From the NCBI GenBank assembly GCA_002320285.1, contig DCKE01000018.1, forward strand, positions 22,755-81,810: a stretch of 59,056 nt of DNA, read 5' to 3'. The DNA comes from Flavobacteriaceae bacterium UBA1682 (lineage in GTDB: Bacteria > Bacteroidota > Bacteroidia > Flavobacteriales > Flavobacteriaceae). Positions within the stretch are counted from its first letter, which is position 1. Every line of letters starts with the position of its first letter. This document shows, piece by piece, positions 43,259-51,975 of the stretch. Under the pieces are notes generated by a model, which was given only the letters and a program-made list of their open reading frames with translations, ran no database searches and was not told where the DNA came from. The position numbers and the translations under genes are program-made.

Positions 43259-44497
43259 TTATTTTAATAATTTATTAGCAAGTTTGCCTACCGTGAGCCC
43301 TTGAACAACTATGGAGAATAAAACGACGATATAGGTGATCTCCAAAAACAAATCTTTCCATTCCCCGGCGGGCATGGATAAGACTAAGGCGATCGACACA
43401 CCACCGCGAATACCTCCCCAAACCATCACAATAAGAGAACCTCGTGAATAGGTGTTCGTCCTCAATATCGATTTAACAGGAATTAATATCGACAACATTC
43501 TAGAAAATAATACGATAAATATAGCAACGACTCCCAGTACTAATTGCTCGGAGATATTGGGTAATAACAACAATTCAAATCCGATGAATAAAAACAGTAT
43601 CGCATTCATGATTTCGTCAATCAATTCCCAGAACTTACCTAAATAATCCCGCGTTTGCTCACTCATATCCACGGATTTTCCAAAATTTCCGATGATCAAA
43701 CCGGCAATTACCATCGCTAATGGACTGGAGACATGGAGCCCTTTCGCAATTAGAAATCCGCCCATAACAATAGAAAGCGTAATCAATACCGAAACTTTAT
43801 AGTCGTCGATCTGTTTCATTACCTTAGAGGCTGTCAATCCTAAGAGCCCACCTAATACAATTCCTCCAACGGCTTCTGTAAAGAACAGTAAGGACACAGA
43901 GCCGAAAGTAGCATCGAAATTGACATCGGTCGCCAGCTTGAGTACCACGGCAAACATAACAACAGCTACACCGTCGTTAAAAAGGGATTCACCAGTGATT
44001 TTGGTTTCTATGTGTTTCGGTACTTTGGCTTGCTTTAAGATCCCCAAAACCACGATCGGGTCAGTCGGTGAAATCAGCGTTCCAAATAACAAGCAATAAA
44101 TATAGGGTATATTGATGCCAAACAAGGGGGCAATATAATAAAGCAGTGCAGAGATGATTAAAGCAGATAGGACTACACTGATGGTCGAATAGGTTGCAAT
44201 AGCCCATTTCTGATCTTTTAGATCAGAGATATTGACGTGTAAGGCTCCTGCAAATAATAGAAAGTTTAACATGGCGCCCATCAAAATTTCATTAAAGTCA
44301 AATTCTTGAATCAGGGTAAAAAAATGATTGGTCGTATCGGGAAATATCGATTGTCCCAAAAAGCGAATGCCCAACGAAACAAACATGGCAATGATCATGA
44401 TTCCAATGGTCCCGGGAAGTTTTAAAAAACGCAAATTGAGGTAAGCAAAAAAGGAGGCGAGTACGATTAAGACTGAAAAAGTATAATATAATTCCAT
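43259..44497 (-). CDS. NhaP-type Na+/H+ antiporter (CPA1 family)
   Basis: 412 aa, about 12 transmembrane helices. Exchanges Na+ (or K+) for protons across the inner membrane. The CPA1 transport motifs are present: SPTDPIVVLG with D146, ESLFNDGVAVVMF with N174-D175, and WGGIRGGVSIALVLSMP. There is no C-terminal cytoplasmic regulatory domain; the protein ends after the last helix. Monocistronic. Confidence 0.92.
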   Translation of the reverse strand: MELYYTFSVLIVLASFFAYLNLRFLKLPGTIGIMIIAMFVSLGIRFLGQSIFPDTTNHFFTLIQEFDFNEILMGAMLNFLLFAGALHVNISDLKDQKWAIATYSTISVVLSALIISALLYYIAPLFGINIPYIYCLLFGTLISPTDPIVVLGILKQAKVPKHIETKITGESLFNDGVAVVMFAVVLKLATDVNFDATFGSVSLLFFTEAVGGIVLGGLLGLTASKVMKQIDDYKVSVLITLSIVMGGFLIAKGLHVSSPLAMVIAGLIIGNFGKSVDMSEQTRDYLGKFWELIDEIMNAILFLFIGFELLLLPNISEQLVLGVVAIFIVLFSRMLSILIPVKSILRTNTYSRGSLIVMVWGGIRGGVSIALVLSMPAGEWKDLFLEITYIVVLFSIVVQGLTVGKLANKLLK

Positions 44498-44902
44498 GAA
44501 AAATTGTTTTTACAAAAATACGATTTTCAATTAAGCTGATGGAAATTTACTGGGTTTATAAGTCCAAATATTGTAATTTTTAGACTGCTGTATTCAGTAA
44601 ATACTTATACAAATAGCACCATAGTTAGCAGTTAATCCCGAATGAAAATAGGTTGGATTAGACAAGGCATAGTGCAGTGGTATTTGAAGCCTATTTCAGA
44701 TCATTGGAACGATGAACTCAAGTTTTGAATTCAGTACCATGTTTAAGTAATTTGAAGGGTTCTCGATAGTGATTTTCGTTTTTAATCTAACAAGCGATTT
44801 TTATAACGGGCATTTTATGTCATTGTTTTTAAGTTTTTTTTGGAATTATTATTTATCGTGTCAAAGCAAATTATGATTTTGAGAAATACACTGTAAATCG
44901 AA
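44498..44902. other. Intergenic region possibly holding an unannotated transcript
   Basis: 405 bp without a credible ORF, yet it is followed by a strong rightward terminator that no annotated rightward gene uses. It may encode a small RNA or a short peptide not recognised here. Confidence 0.3.
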
Positions 44903-44932
44903 GAGGCTGTCCTTTTGGGACAGCCTCTTTTT
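44903..44932 (+). terminator. Strong terminator lacking an obvious rightward gene
   Basis: GAGGCTGTCC (44903-44912) / GGACAGCCTC (44918-44927) then TTTTT on the plus strand. It also lies 26 bp past the stop of the leftward pit gene, where its U-tract (TTCGATTT) is weak. Confidence 0.8.
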
Positions 44933-44952
44933 ATGGATATACTATAGGGAGT

Positions 44953-46017
44953 TTAAAACAATTTGACTAAAGTATATATAATAGCAGCAATTGCGGCAGA
45001 TACTGGAATGGTTAATACCCAGGCCCATAACAGGCTGATGGTGATTCCCCAACGCACAGCTGAAACCCTTTTAGTAAGACCTACACCAATAATGGAACCG
45101 GTGATGGTATGGGTAGTGGAAACTGGAATTCCGAAAAATTCCGAAATATATAACGTTAAGGCTCCTGCTGTTTCGGCACTTACTCCTTCTAAAGAATTCA
45201 CTTTTGTGATTTTAGTTCCCATGGTTTTTACGATTTTCCAACCGCCACTCATAGTCCCTAAACCGATGATGATAAAGGATAATAAAGGTACCCAACCCCA
45301 TTGGTCTACAAAGTAGTTAAATCGATCTGGCGAGTTGATCCAGTCCTGGTGTCCGGCATCAACGTGATAGAAAATTACGGCCGCACCGATAATTCCCATA
45401 ACCTTTTGTGCGTCATTTCCTCCGTGGCCTAAACTGAACATCGCAGACGAAACCAACTGCATCTTTTTAAACCATTTTTCGGCTTTTTTAGGATTGGCGT
45501 GTTTAAAAATATTTAAGATACTTAGGGTGATGATGGAGGCTAAGAGCATCCCGATCAACGGCGCAAAAAAGATAAACAACACGATTGGTATTACCTTGGC
45601 ATATACGATAACATGTTCGCCTGTTATTCCCGTAAAACCACCTGCATGCATCATAGCAGCACCGATAAAACCACCGATAAGCGTATGAGAAGAAGAAGAG
45701 GGGATACCAAATTTCCAAGTTAATAAATTCCAGATAATTGCCGCGATAAGTCCAGCGAATATAACTTCAAGTGTAATAAAGTCTTCGTTGACAGATTTGG
45801 CGATTGTATTTCCAATTTTAAACTCTTGAAACCAATACTTAGAAATAAAGTAGGCTATAAAGTTAAAAAAGGCAGCCCATAGTACCGCTTGAAAAGGAGT
45901 TAAGACCTTGGTGGCAACTATGGTAGCAATTGAATTGGCAGCATCGTGAAAACCGTTGATGTAATCGAAGATAAACGCCAATACAATGACAATAATTAGT
46001 AAGGTAAATGGATCCAT
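44953..46017 (-). CDS. pit: Inorganic phosphate transporter (PiT family)
   Basis: 354 aa, about 10 transmembrane helices. Low-affinity ion-coupled phosphate uptake. Both inverted-repeat signatures are present: DYINGFHDAANSIATIVATKVLTP (18-41) and GHGGNDAQKVMGIIG (around 200), plus GIPVSTTHTITGSIIGVG. It starts 6 bp after the DUF47 gene, the standard DUF47-pit pair. Confidence 0.95.
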   Translation of the reverse strand: MDPFTLLIIVIVLAFIFDYINGFHDAANSIATIVATKVLTPFQAVLWAAFFNFIAYFISKYWFQEFKIGNTIAKSVNEDFITLEVIFAGLIAAIIWNLLTWKFGIPSSSSHTLIGGFIGAAMMHAGGFTGITGEHVIVYAKVIPIVLFIFFAPLIGMLLASIITLSILNIFKHANPKKAEKWFKKMQLVSSAMFSLGHGGNDAQKVMGIIGAAVIFYHVDAGHQDWINSPDRFNYFVDQWGWVPLLSFIIIGLGTMSGGWKIVKTMGTKITKVNSLEGVSAETAGALTLYISEFFGIPVSTTHTITGSIIGVGLTKRVSAVRWGITISLLWAWVLTIPVSAAIAAIIYTLVKLF

Positions 46018-46023
46018 AGCCTT

Positions 46024-46668
46024 TTATGAATGTTTAACGGCTATAGCCTCTAAAACGTAAGCGACACTTTTACATTTGTCTGCGGCAGATTCCAAAGTAG
46101 AAAGTACTTCTTTGTATTTGATAATATTTTTTGCATCCATTTCGTTTTCAAAGATCTCTTGTACGGCTTTGTCGAATATCTTATCTGACTTGGCTTCCAA
46201 TTTGTTGATTTTTTCACAAATTACATTGATGTTTTCCAACTGGCGCATTTCCTTCAATTCATCGATGGCTTCTCCAATTAGTTTACAAGCATCGAGGTTT
46301 ACTTCTGTCAATTTGCGAATAGACTTAGATATTTTTGCTACCTGATAAATTTTCATTCTATTAGCAGCACCATTTAAATAGTCAGCCACATAATCAATAG
46401 CTTTGATTAAGGCGAAAATATCTTCGCGATCAAACGGAGTGATGAAGTTTTTGCCCAACTCGATATTAATGCGTTGTTTTAAAGCTTCAATCTTCGCTTC
46501 TAATTTAGCAATTTCTAAAAAATAAGCTTCGCGTTGATCCTTTGGAGCGTTAACACACTCATGTAATAATTCAGCTAAATGGATTAAACTGGATGAGGCC
46601 TCTTTTAATAAAGGAAAGAAAACCTTGTCCTTTGGTGTAAACATTTTGAAAAACGAATTTATAGACAT
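46024..46668 (-). CDS. DUF47/PhoU-like phosphate transport accessory protein
   Basis: 214 aa, all-helical PhoU fold. Conserved PFDREDIFALIKAIDYVADYLNGAANRM (about 75-102) with acidic metal-binding motifs, and SAADKCKSVAYVLEAIAVKH at the end. Proteins of this type modulate the adjacent PiT transporter. First gene of the two-gene operon. Confidence 0.93.
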   Translation of the reverse strand: MSINSFFKMFTPKDKVFFPLLKEASSSLIHLAELLHECVNAPKDQREAYFLEIAKLEAKIEALKQRINIELGKNFITPFDREDIFALIKAIDYVADYLNGAANRMKIYQVAKISKSIRKLTEVNLDACKLIGEAIDELKEMRQLENINVICEKINKLEAKSDKIFDKAVQEIFENEMDAKNIIKYKEVLSTLESAADKCKSVAYVLEAIAVKHS

Positions 46669-46957
46669 TTCATGTTATTTAGATGGTGCGAAGAAAGTAC
46701 TGTAATGTTAACTTAAGGTTAATCCAACTTTAGTAAATTGATAAATACTGCTTGTTTTGTGTTTTTGCTTAACACAGGGTTAAATACATTATTTTTAAAA
46801 TTTCCGGCTCCTTTCATCTTCATGTTCACTAGGAATAAATATAAGGTTTTTTTTGATTGAAAATACATTTTTATAATAAAGCTATGATTTGGCAATTGGA
46901 GTTTTTTGTCCCGATAAATAATCTAAAAGCATGATATATATCAGTTTATGTGAAATT
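46669..46957. other. Divergent intergenic region
   Basis: Between the DUF47-pit operon and the 47000 gene. Holds the divergent promoters; no other element recognised. Confidence 0.45.
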
Positions 46958-46965
46958 TATTTTTG
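46958..46965 (+). promoter_or_regulatory. -7 box that fixes the start of the 595-aa gene
   Basis: TATTTTTG matches TAnnTTTG. It lies inside the upstream extension of the reading frame (to 46931), so that extension is untranslated and ATG 47000 is the start. Confidence 0.55.
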
Positions 46966-46999
46966 TTACTATTGTGCATCTTATAAAAAAACTCTAATC

Positions 47000-48787
47000 A
47001 TGTCAACTAAATCCCTACACACCTTTCACATACCTGTGATGGGTTTGGCTTATACAATTGATAGCCCAATTCGGGTTGCAAAATATGGTATCTCTTCGGT
47101 TATTTCTGTTATGGATGATGAACTAATGGAAAAGATGAATCATTTTTACAGCACCAAGTTCGGATTTCCCTATCAGGAGATCACAAAAAAAATGGAGGAC
47201 TTCCGCAGCAAAAGAATTACTTCCTACCTCAATTTAGTCGATAAAATCGTTAAAGAGAAATTTGCGCAATTGAAAACCGAACTGCTCGAAAGTAAAAAAG
47301 CCGTAGAAAACTATATGGACTTACTGCCTAGTGGTTCTGAAATTCGACAAGAATTGTTGGATTTTATACAAGATATTCCCCTGAAGCAAAATTTTAAAGA
47401 TTTCTTAGAACAACATCTTAAACCAGGGGCTATTGATGTCAACATTATGACGAAAGTCGACAAAGAAAATTTCGACAAGAAAACCCCATTGGAAAGTATT
47501 TACAATGATGCACATGCCGCTTTACGCGGTTTTGCGCAAAGTAATTTGTGTTCATCTGTAGTGCTTTCTGCCGGAATGAATCCGCGTTTATTTACTTATT
47601 TTGAATCTTTTGACGATTTTTATCCCAATCAAAATAATGAAATCCATAAAAAGATCATCCTAAAAGTTAGTGATTACCGCTCAGCCCTGATTCAAGGTAG
47701 TTTTTTGGCTAAAAAGGGACTTTGGGTATCCGAATACCGCATTGAGTCGGGTTTGAATTGTGGTGGACATGCTTTTGCAACAGAGGGATATTTGCTCGGG
47801 CCTATTTTGGAAGAATTTAAGCAAAAGAGAAACGAATTAATAAAATCGACCCATGATTTGATGTGTAAGGCCTTAACTCAAAAGGGAAAATACGTCCCGA
47901 ATAACTTTCTCGAACTCCATATTACCGCACAAGGCGGGGTTGGAACTGCTCAGGAACATGAATTTCTATTGCGCGAATATCATTTGAGTTCGGTTGGTTG
48001 GGGATCTCCTTTTTTATTAGTGCCAGAGGCGACTTCTGTAGATAATGCCACACGAGCACTATTGGAAAATGCCAAAGAAGATGATTTATATTTAAGCAAT
48101 CTCTCACCACTTGGAATTCCATTTAATACCGTTAAGGGAATGACCAATGATTTTTATAGAAACCAAAGAGTTTTAAAAAATCGCGCAGGCAGCTCTTGCC
48201 CGAGAAAATATTTAGCGTTAAACAAAGAATACTCTGAGCAAGGTTGGTGTACCGCTTCCAAAAAATTTCAAGACAACAAAATTCAAGAACTCGAAGCGAG
48301 AAAAGAGCAATTAACCGATGAGGCTTTTAACGGAGAATACAACGCCATTACTGAAAAAGCGTGTCTGTGTATCGGTTTGGCAAATGCTTCCCTGATAGAA
48401 AATGATTTACCTGTAAAAGGAGAGGCTCAAGGTATCGTAATTTGTCCGGGACCTAATATGGCTTATTTTAATAAAACGGTTTCCTTAAAGACGATGATAC
48501 AACATATTTATGACAAGGATCAAAGTATCGTAGAAGTTGCTCGTCCCCATTTCTTTATTAAAGAACTGAGAATGTATTGTGATCACTTTATGGGGGAGAA
48601 GAAGGCTTTGATTAAGGACTTTACGGCGATGAAAGAAAAGAAACTACTGAAGTTTAAGCAGAACTTACTCGATGGAATTTTATACTATAAAGAATTGTTT
48701 GATAAAGATAACGTGTACTTTATAAATAATAAACAAGAGGCATTGATGGAATTAAATAATTTAGAAATAACCATCAATCAATCCTAA
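47000..48787 (+). CDS. Conserved protein of unknown function, 595 aa
   Basis: Soluble, no signal peptide. Begins MSTKSLHTFHIPVMGLAYTIDSPIRVAKYGISSVIS, then a helical segment (about 50-160). Residues 195-470 read like an FMN or TIM-barrel enzyme of the glutamate-synthase/nitronate-monooxygenase kind: SSVVLSAGMNPRL, ESGLNCGGHAFAT, LHITAQGGVGTAQEHEFLLREY, VGWGSPFLLVPEATSVD, LSPLGIPFNTVKG. A cysteine-containing region follows (SSCPRKYL, GWCTASKK, KACLCIGLANAS), then a helical C-terminal domain. Some Cys could bind a metal or Fe-S cluster. I do not recognise a named family. Confidence 0.85.
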   Translation: MSTKSLHTFHIPVMGLAYTIDSPIRVAKYGISSVISVMDDELMEKMNHFYSTKFGFPYQEITKKMEDFRSKRITSYLNLVDKIVKEKFAQLKTELLESKKAVENYMDLLPSGSEIRQELLDFIQDIPLKQNFKDFLEQHLKPGAIDVNIMTKVDKENFDKKTPLESIYNDAHAALRGFAQSNLCSSVVLSAGMNPRLFTYFESFDDFYPNQNNEIHKKIILKVSDYRSALIQGSFLAKKGLWVSEYRIESGLNCGGHAFATEGYLLGPILEEFKQKRNELIKSTHDLMCKALTQKGKYVPNNFLELHITAQGGVGTAQEHEFLLREYHLSSVGWGSPFLLVPEATSVDNATRALLENAKEDDLYLSNLSPLGIPFNTVKGMTNDFYRNQRVLKNRAGSSCPRKYLALNKEYSEQGWCTASKKFQDNKIQELEARKEQLTDEAFNGEYNAITEKACLCIGLANASLIENDLPVKGEAQGIVICPGPNMAYFNKTVSLKTMIQHIYDKDQSIVEVARPHFFIKELRMYCDHFMGEKKALIKDFTAMKEKKLLKFKQNLLDGILYYKELFDKDNVYFINNKQEALMELNNLEITINQS

Positions 48788-48939
48788 AAGTGCCAGTTGA
48801 TATACTTATAGCTGATTGAAGAAAACAGGAATGGTTTTCTACAATAGGAATAATTAGTGTTGTTATTGAGGAGTAAGGATGGGTCGCCCGATGATCTGTC
48901 CTTATTTTTTTGCAGGAACAATTTCGTGTTCTATAAAAT

Positions 48940-48984
48940 AAAAGACTCAAGTCATTCCGAATAGAACGACTTGAGTCTTTTTTT
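48940..48984. terminator. Bidirectional terminator
   Basis: AAAAGACTCAAGTC (48940-48953) / GACTTGAGTCTTTT (48968-48981) between convergent genes ending at 48787 and 48999. Confidence 0.9.
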
Positions 48985-48998
48985 AAATTGATTTACCG

Positions 48999-50225
48999 TT
49001 AATGGTGTAAATAGAATCCCGGTCCACGAGTGCTTTCGATCGACTCGGGTATGATACCATATTGAGATCGTAAATCTACAGTACCTAAGGTGGCCCCTGA
49101 TTGAAGATCGATAACAGTGATCGTTCCTGAATTGATACCCGGAATATCCAGAAGATTGTTTTGTACAGCAACAACTGATTTTCCCGATTTTGTTTTAAAG
49201 AAACTCATGTGATGCGCACCTTTATCTGCGTTTAATGTTTTAACGAGATTTAGATTTGGCAAATTTGAAATATCGAAAACCAATACCTTCCCAGGGTCAG
49301 CAAAGCTGACATACAGTTTTTTAGTACTGTCGATATACATTTCTAAAGTCCAGCCTAACCCGTGTGAGGCTCCGTCGAAAATTTTTGTAAAATCATCGTA
49401 TTGGTGCGTGGTTTCATTATAAGGAGCTATCCAAATATCACCCCCAAGCATGGTTGTCGCCAAGGCATATTGTGGAAATTCACCTCGAAGTAATAGTACT
49501 TCCACAGGTGCAGACATATCAGTCGGACTGTCCGCTACGGTATAAGTTTTAAGGATGTCGTAAGTGGTTAGGTCAATTAAACTGGTTGTATTTCCGACTC
49601 CCGAGGTCAAATCGGGATGAATAGTCGAGGTCACCATCATTAAATTACGAGACTCGTTAATCGAGATACCGTGTGGATACATGATGTATTTTGATGGATC
49701 ATCATCCTGTGATCCGGATATGGTGTGTAACAATTGATTGGTACTCGCATTAAATACACCAACACTTCCTCCTTTTAAACTTCCATCTCCTCCCATAAAG
49801 GTTACGAAAAAGCGATTGTCGGTAGTAAAGAAGATGTTTTCCGCTACGGTGTTGGTACCGGTGTTGATAGGTGTAGCGCTGACCAATAAAGGATAACCGT
49901 CGTTGTCAACTGCAGTAGTGATTTGATAAAGGTAATTACCCCCTAAGGCAGTGGTATACAATTTCTTCTCAGTATTGTCGTAATAAATGTGATGTGGTAA
50001 GGTACCTACACCCATTTCAAGCTTGTTTTTGATTTTTCCAAAATTAATAGACTCTGGATCAAGTTCAATAACAGCCATACCGTCTGATTTTCCTTCAACA
50101 CTGCGATAATCTATAAAAAAAACAGATTCTCGCGATGGAGGAGTTTGATGATTGTCGCTATCGCAATTTGCGAATATAATAGGGAACAGGACTAGTAAAC
50201 CCCAATATTTAATGTTATGTTTCAT
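48999..50225 (-). CDS. Beta-propeller lipoprotein
   Basis: 408 aa. Lipoprotein signal peptide (GLLVLFPIIFANC, Cys20) then Asp/Asn-rich. The mature part is made of repeated four-strand blades (for example KKLYTTALGGNYLYQITT, NRFFVTFMGGDGSLKGGSVGVFNAST, KLYVSFADPGKVLVFDIS, SGTITVIDLQSGATLGTV) consistent with a seven-bladed YncE/SBP56-like propeller. Conserved His pairs (LPHHIYYD, GAHHMSFF, YPHGISI) could bind metal as in selenium-binding/methanethiol-oxidase propellers. Specific function not assigned. Confidence 0.8.
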   Translation of the reverse strand: MKHNIKYWGLLVLFPIIFANCDSDNHQTPPSRESVFFIDYRSVEGKSDGMAVIELDPESINFGKIKNKLEMGVGTLPHHIYYDNTEKKLYTTALGGNYLYQITTAVDNDGYPLLVSATPINTGTNTVAENIFFTTDNRFFVTFMGGDGSLKGGSVGVFNASTNQLLHTISGSQDDDPSKYIMYPHGISINESRNLMMVTSTIHPDLTSGVGNTTSLIDLTTYDILKTYTVADSPTDMSAPVEVLLLRGEFPQYALATTMLGGDIWIAPYNETTHQYDDFTKIFDGASHGLGWTLEMYIDSTKKLYVSFADPGKVLVFDISNLPNLNLVKTLNADKGAHHMSFFKTKSGKSVVAVQNNLLDIPGINSGTITVIDLQSGATLGTVDLRSQYGIIPESIESTRGPGFYLHH

Positions 50226-50584
50226 AAGTTTTAAATTTTAGCAAGATTAGTTCTGTTAAAATTAGTAAAAAAATATATAAATTTTATATATATGTAAAAA
50301 AAATTATCTAGTTATTGTACAAATTACTCGTGTATGCGAGTTTTACTGCTGTTAAATGATCTTATAAGTCTCAAAATGTGGTTTTTTATAGAGTTTTTAG
50401 CGTTCTTTTTGAAGTTTTTTTGATTTATTCGATAAAAAAAATGATGGACAGCAGCAGGTGCAGAGGTGAATACCTACAACTTGCGTTATTTTAAATCCTT
50501 TACATCGGAAGTACTGATAAATTCAGTAAGAATAATCCGTTAAAAAATAAAAAAAAACGCATATTTGCACAAAATAAAAATTTT
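50226..50584. other. AT-rich divergent intergenic region
   Basis: Between two divergent genes. A small hairpin ACTCG (50327-50331) / CGAGT (50338-50342) with trailing Ts is the only structure noted. CATATTTG just upstream of the M48 gene resembles a -7 box. Confidence 0.4.
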
Positions 50585-51877
50585 ATGAAGCAGTTTTTTA
50601 TGGGAATGCTTTTTATAGGTGTTTCTTGGGGTAGTTGGGCTCAGGTTTATATCCCAATGGATACTTTAGACAGTAAAACCAGACAGTTATATATAAAGGA
50701 ATACGAGGGGATACACCGAGATTTTATCGCACAAATACAGCTAAATTATGACAAAGGTGAACGAAAGCAGTTGCTGAAAACCTTTGAAAAAGTACATGCA
50801 AATTTTATTAAAAGCATTGATAAAGGAGCCTTCTGCTACGATAATCGATTTGTTTCTAAATTAGAGGAAATTTTGCTAAATATTCAAAATGCCAATCCAG
50901 ATTTACCAAAGAATTTAAAAATTCTGATGGCCAAGCAAAGTGAAATTAATGCCTACAATTTAGGAGAGGGCACTATCGTAATCAATATGGGACTTTTTCA
51001 GTATCTCGAGAATGAAGATCAACTAGCAGGGATTATTGGTCATGAGATTGGGCATCAAGTTTACAATCACGTATTGCAAACTCAAAGCCGCCGGTTTGAA
51101 ATAGAACAATCCAAATCCAAAAAAGCGGTTAAAGAAGTTAAAAGCCAAAAGTATAATCGCGGGGAGAAAGCACTGGGACTATTTAAGGAAACCCTTTATG
51201 CAGAAGGAGAAGAACGGCGAAAACAAGAATTGGAAGCGGATGAAAAAGGTTACGAAATCATAAAAAACACCTCATATAAACCCCGAGAATTAGTACGTGC
51301 TTTTGAATTGATGAAGGAGTATGATACTTTGCGTTTCAAGGGTTTAAAAACGACTATTTATAAGCAGGTATTCGATCTTCCCAAACAACCCTTTAACGAA
51401 AAATGGTTAGCCAGAGAAGATTTCTCGGTTTACAATCAATATAAGTATGTCAATACAATCGATAAAGATTCTATTGCTTCTCATCCCGAATTGGATGAGC
51501 GTATTCAAAATTTGACGGCTGCTGGAAATACTGCGGCTACTGCCGTAGTTTCACAAGATTTTCTGATATTAAAACAAATAGCAAAACGCGAACAAGTACC
51601 CAATTTATATTTCGCAGAAGATTATGGTGCGGCTGTTTATATAAGTCTAATGAACATACAAAGTGGTGAAGATGTGGATTATTATAAAAACTGGCTCGGA
51701 AAATTATTTAACCGTATTTACGACGCGAGAAAAACATATAAACTCAATCGATATTTAGATACCGTGACTCCTAAAACACAATCTGACAGTTATCAGCAGT
51801 ATTTGAGTTTTATGTGGAATTTAAGTTTGGTAGAAGTGAAAAATATAGCTGATTACTATGCTAATCTATCCGAGTAA
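50585..51877 (+). CDS. M48-family zinc metalloprotease, secreted
   Basis: 430 aa. Signal peptide (MKQFFMGMLFIGVSWGSWAQ). Zinc site H153-E154-x-x-H157 (GHEIGHQVYNH) and third ligand E217 (QELEADEKGYEII), the M48 EXXXD pattern. The region 160-210 is unusually Lys/Glu-rich and likely helical. Like BepA/LoiP it may degrade or fold outer-membrane proteins in the periplasm, although no TPR domain is evident and the C-terminal ~200 residues are of unknown type. Confidence 0.9.
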   Translation: MKQFFMGMLFIGVSWGSWAQVYIPMDTLDSKTRQLYIKEYEGIHRDFIAQIQLNYDKGERKQLLKTFEKVHANFIKSIDKGAFCYDNRFVSKLEEILLNIQNANPDLPKNLKILMAKQSEINAYNLGEGTIVINMGLFQYLENEDQLAGIIGHEIGHQVYNHVLQTQSRRFEIEQSKSKKAVKEVKSQKYNRGEKALGLFKETLYAEGEERRKQELEADEKGYEIIKNTSYKPRELVRAFELMKEYDTLRFKGLKTTIYKQVFDLPKQPFNEKWLAREDFSVYNQYKYVNTIDKDSIASHPELDERIQNLTAAGNTAATAVVSQDFLILKQIAKREQVPNLYFAEDYGAAVYISLMNIQSGEDVDYYKNWLGKLFNRIYDARKTYKLNRYLDTVTPKTQSDSYQQYLSFMWNLSLVEVKNIADYYANLSE

Positions 51878-51912
51878 AAACACGTATTTCAGTTTTACTC
51901 CATGATCTATAT

Positions 51913-51955
51913 AAACCCAAAGCGGCTTCTCGTAAGAGAAGCCGCTTTGGGTTTT
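51913..51955. terminator. Long perfect bidirectional terminator
   Basis: AACCCAAAGCGGCTTCTC (51914-51931) and its exact complement (51936-51953) around a GTAA tetraloop, between convergent genes. Confidence 0.92.
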
Positions 51956-51975
51956 AAAATAGTTGCTTTGCTGTT

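Noticed and set aside
46931..46999. N-terminal extension of the 595-aa protein
   Set aside because: The extension spans a consensus -7 box and is unlike a protein start; MSTKSLHTF at 47000 fits better.
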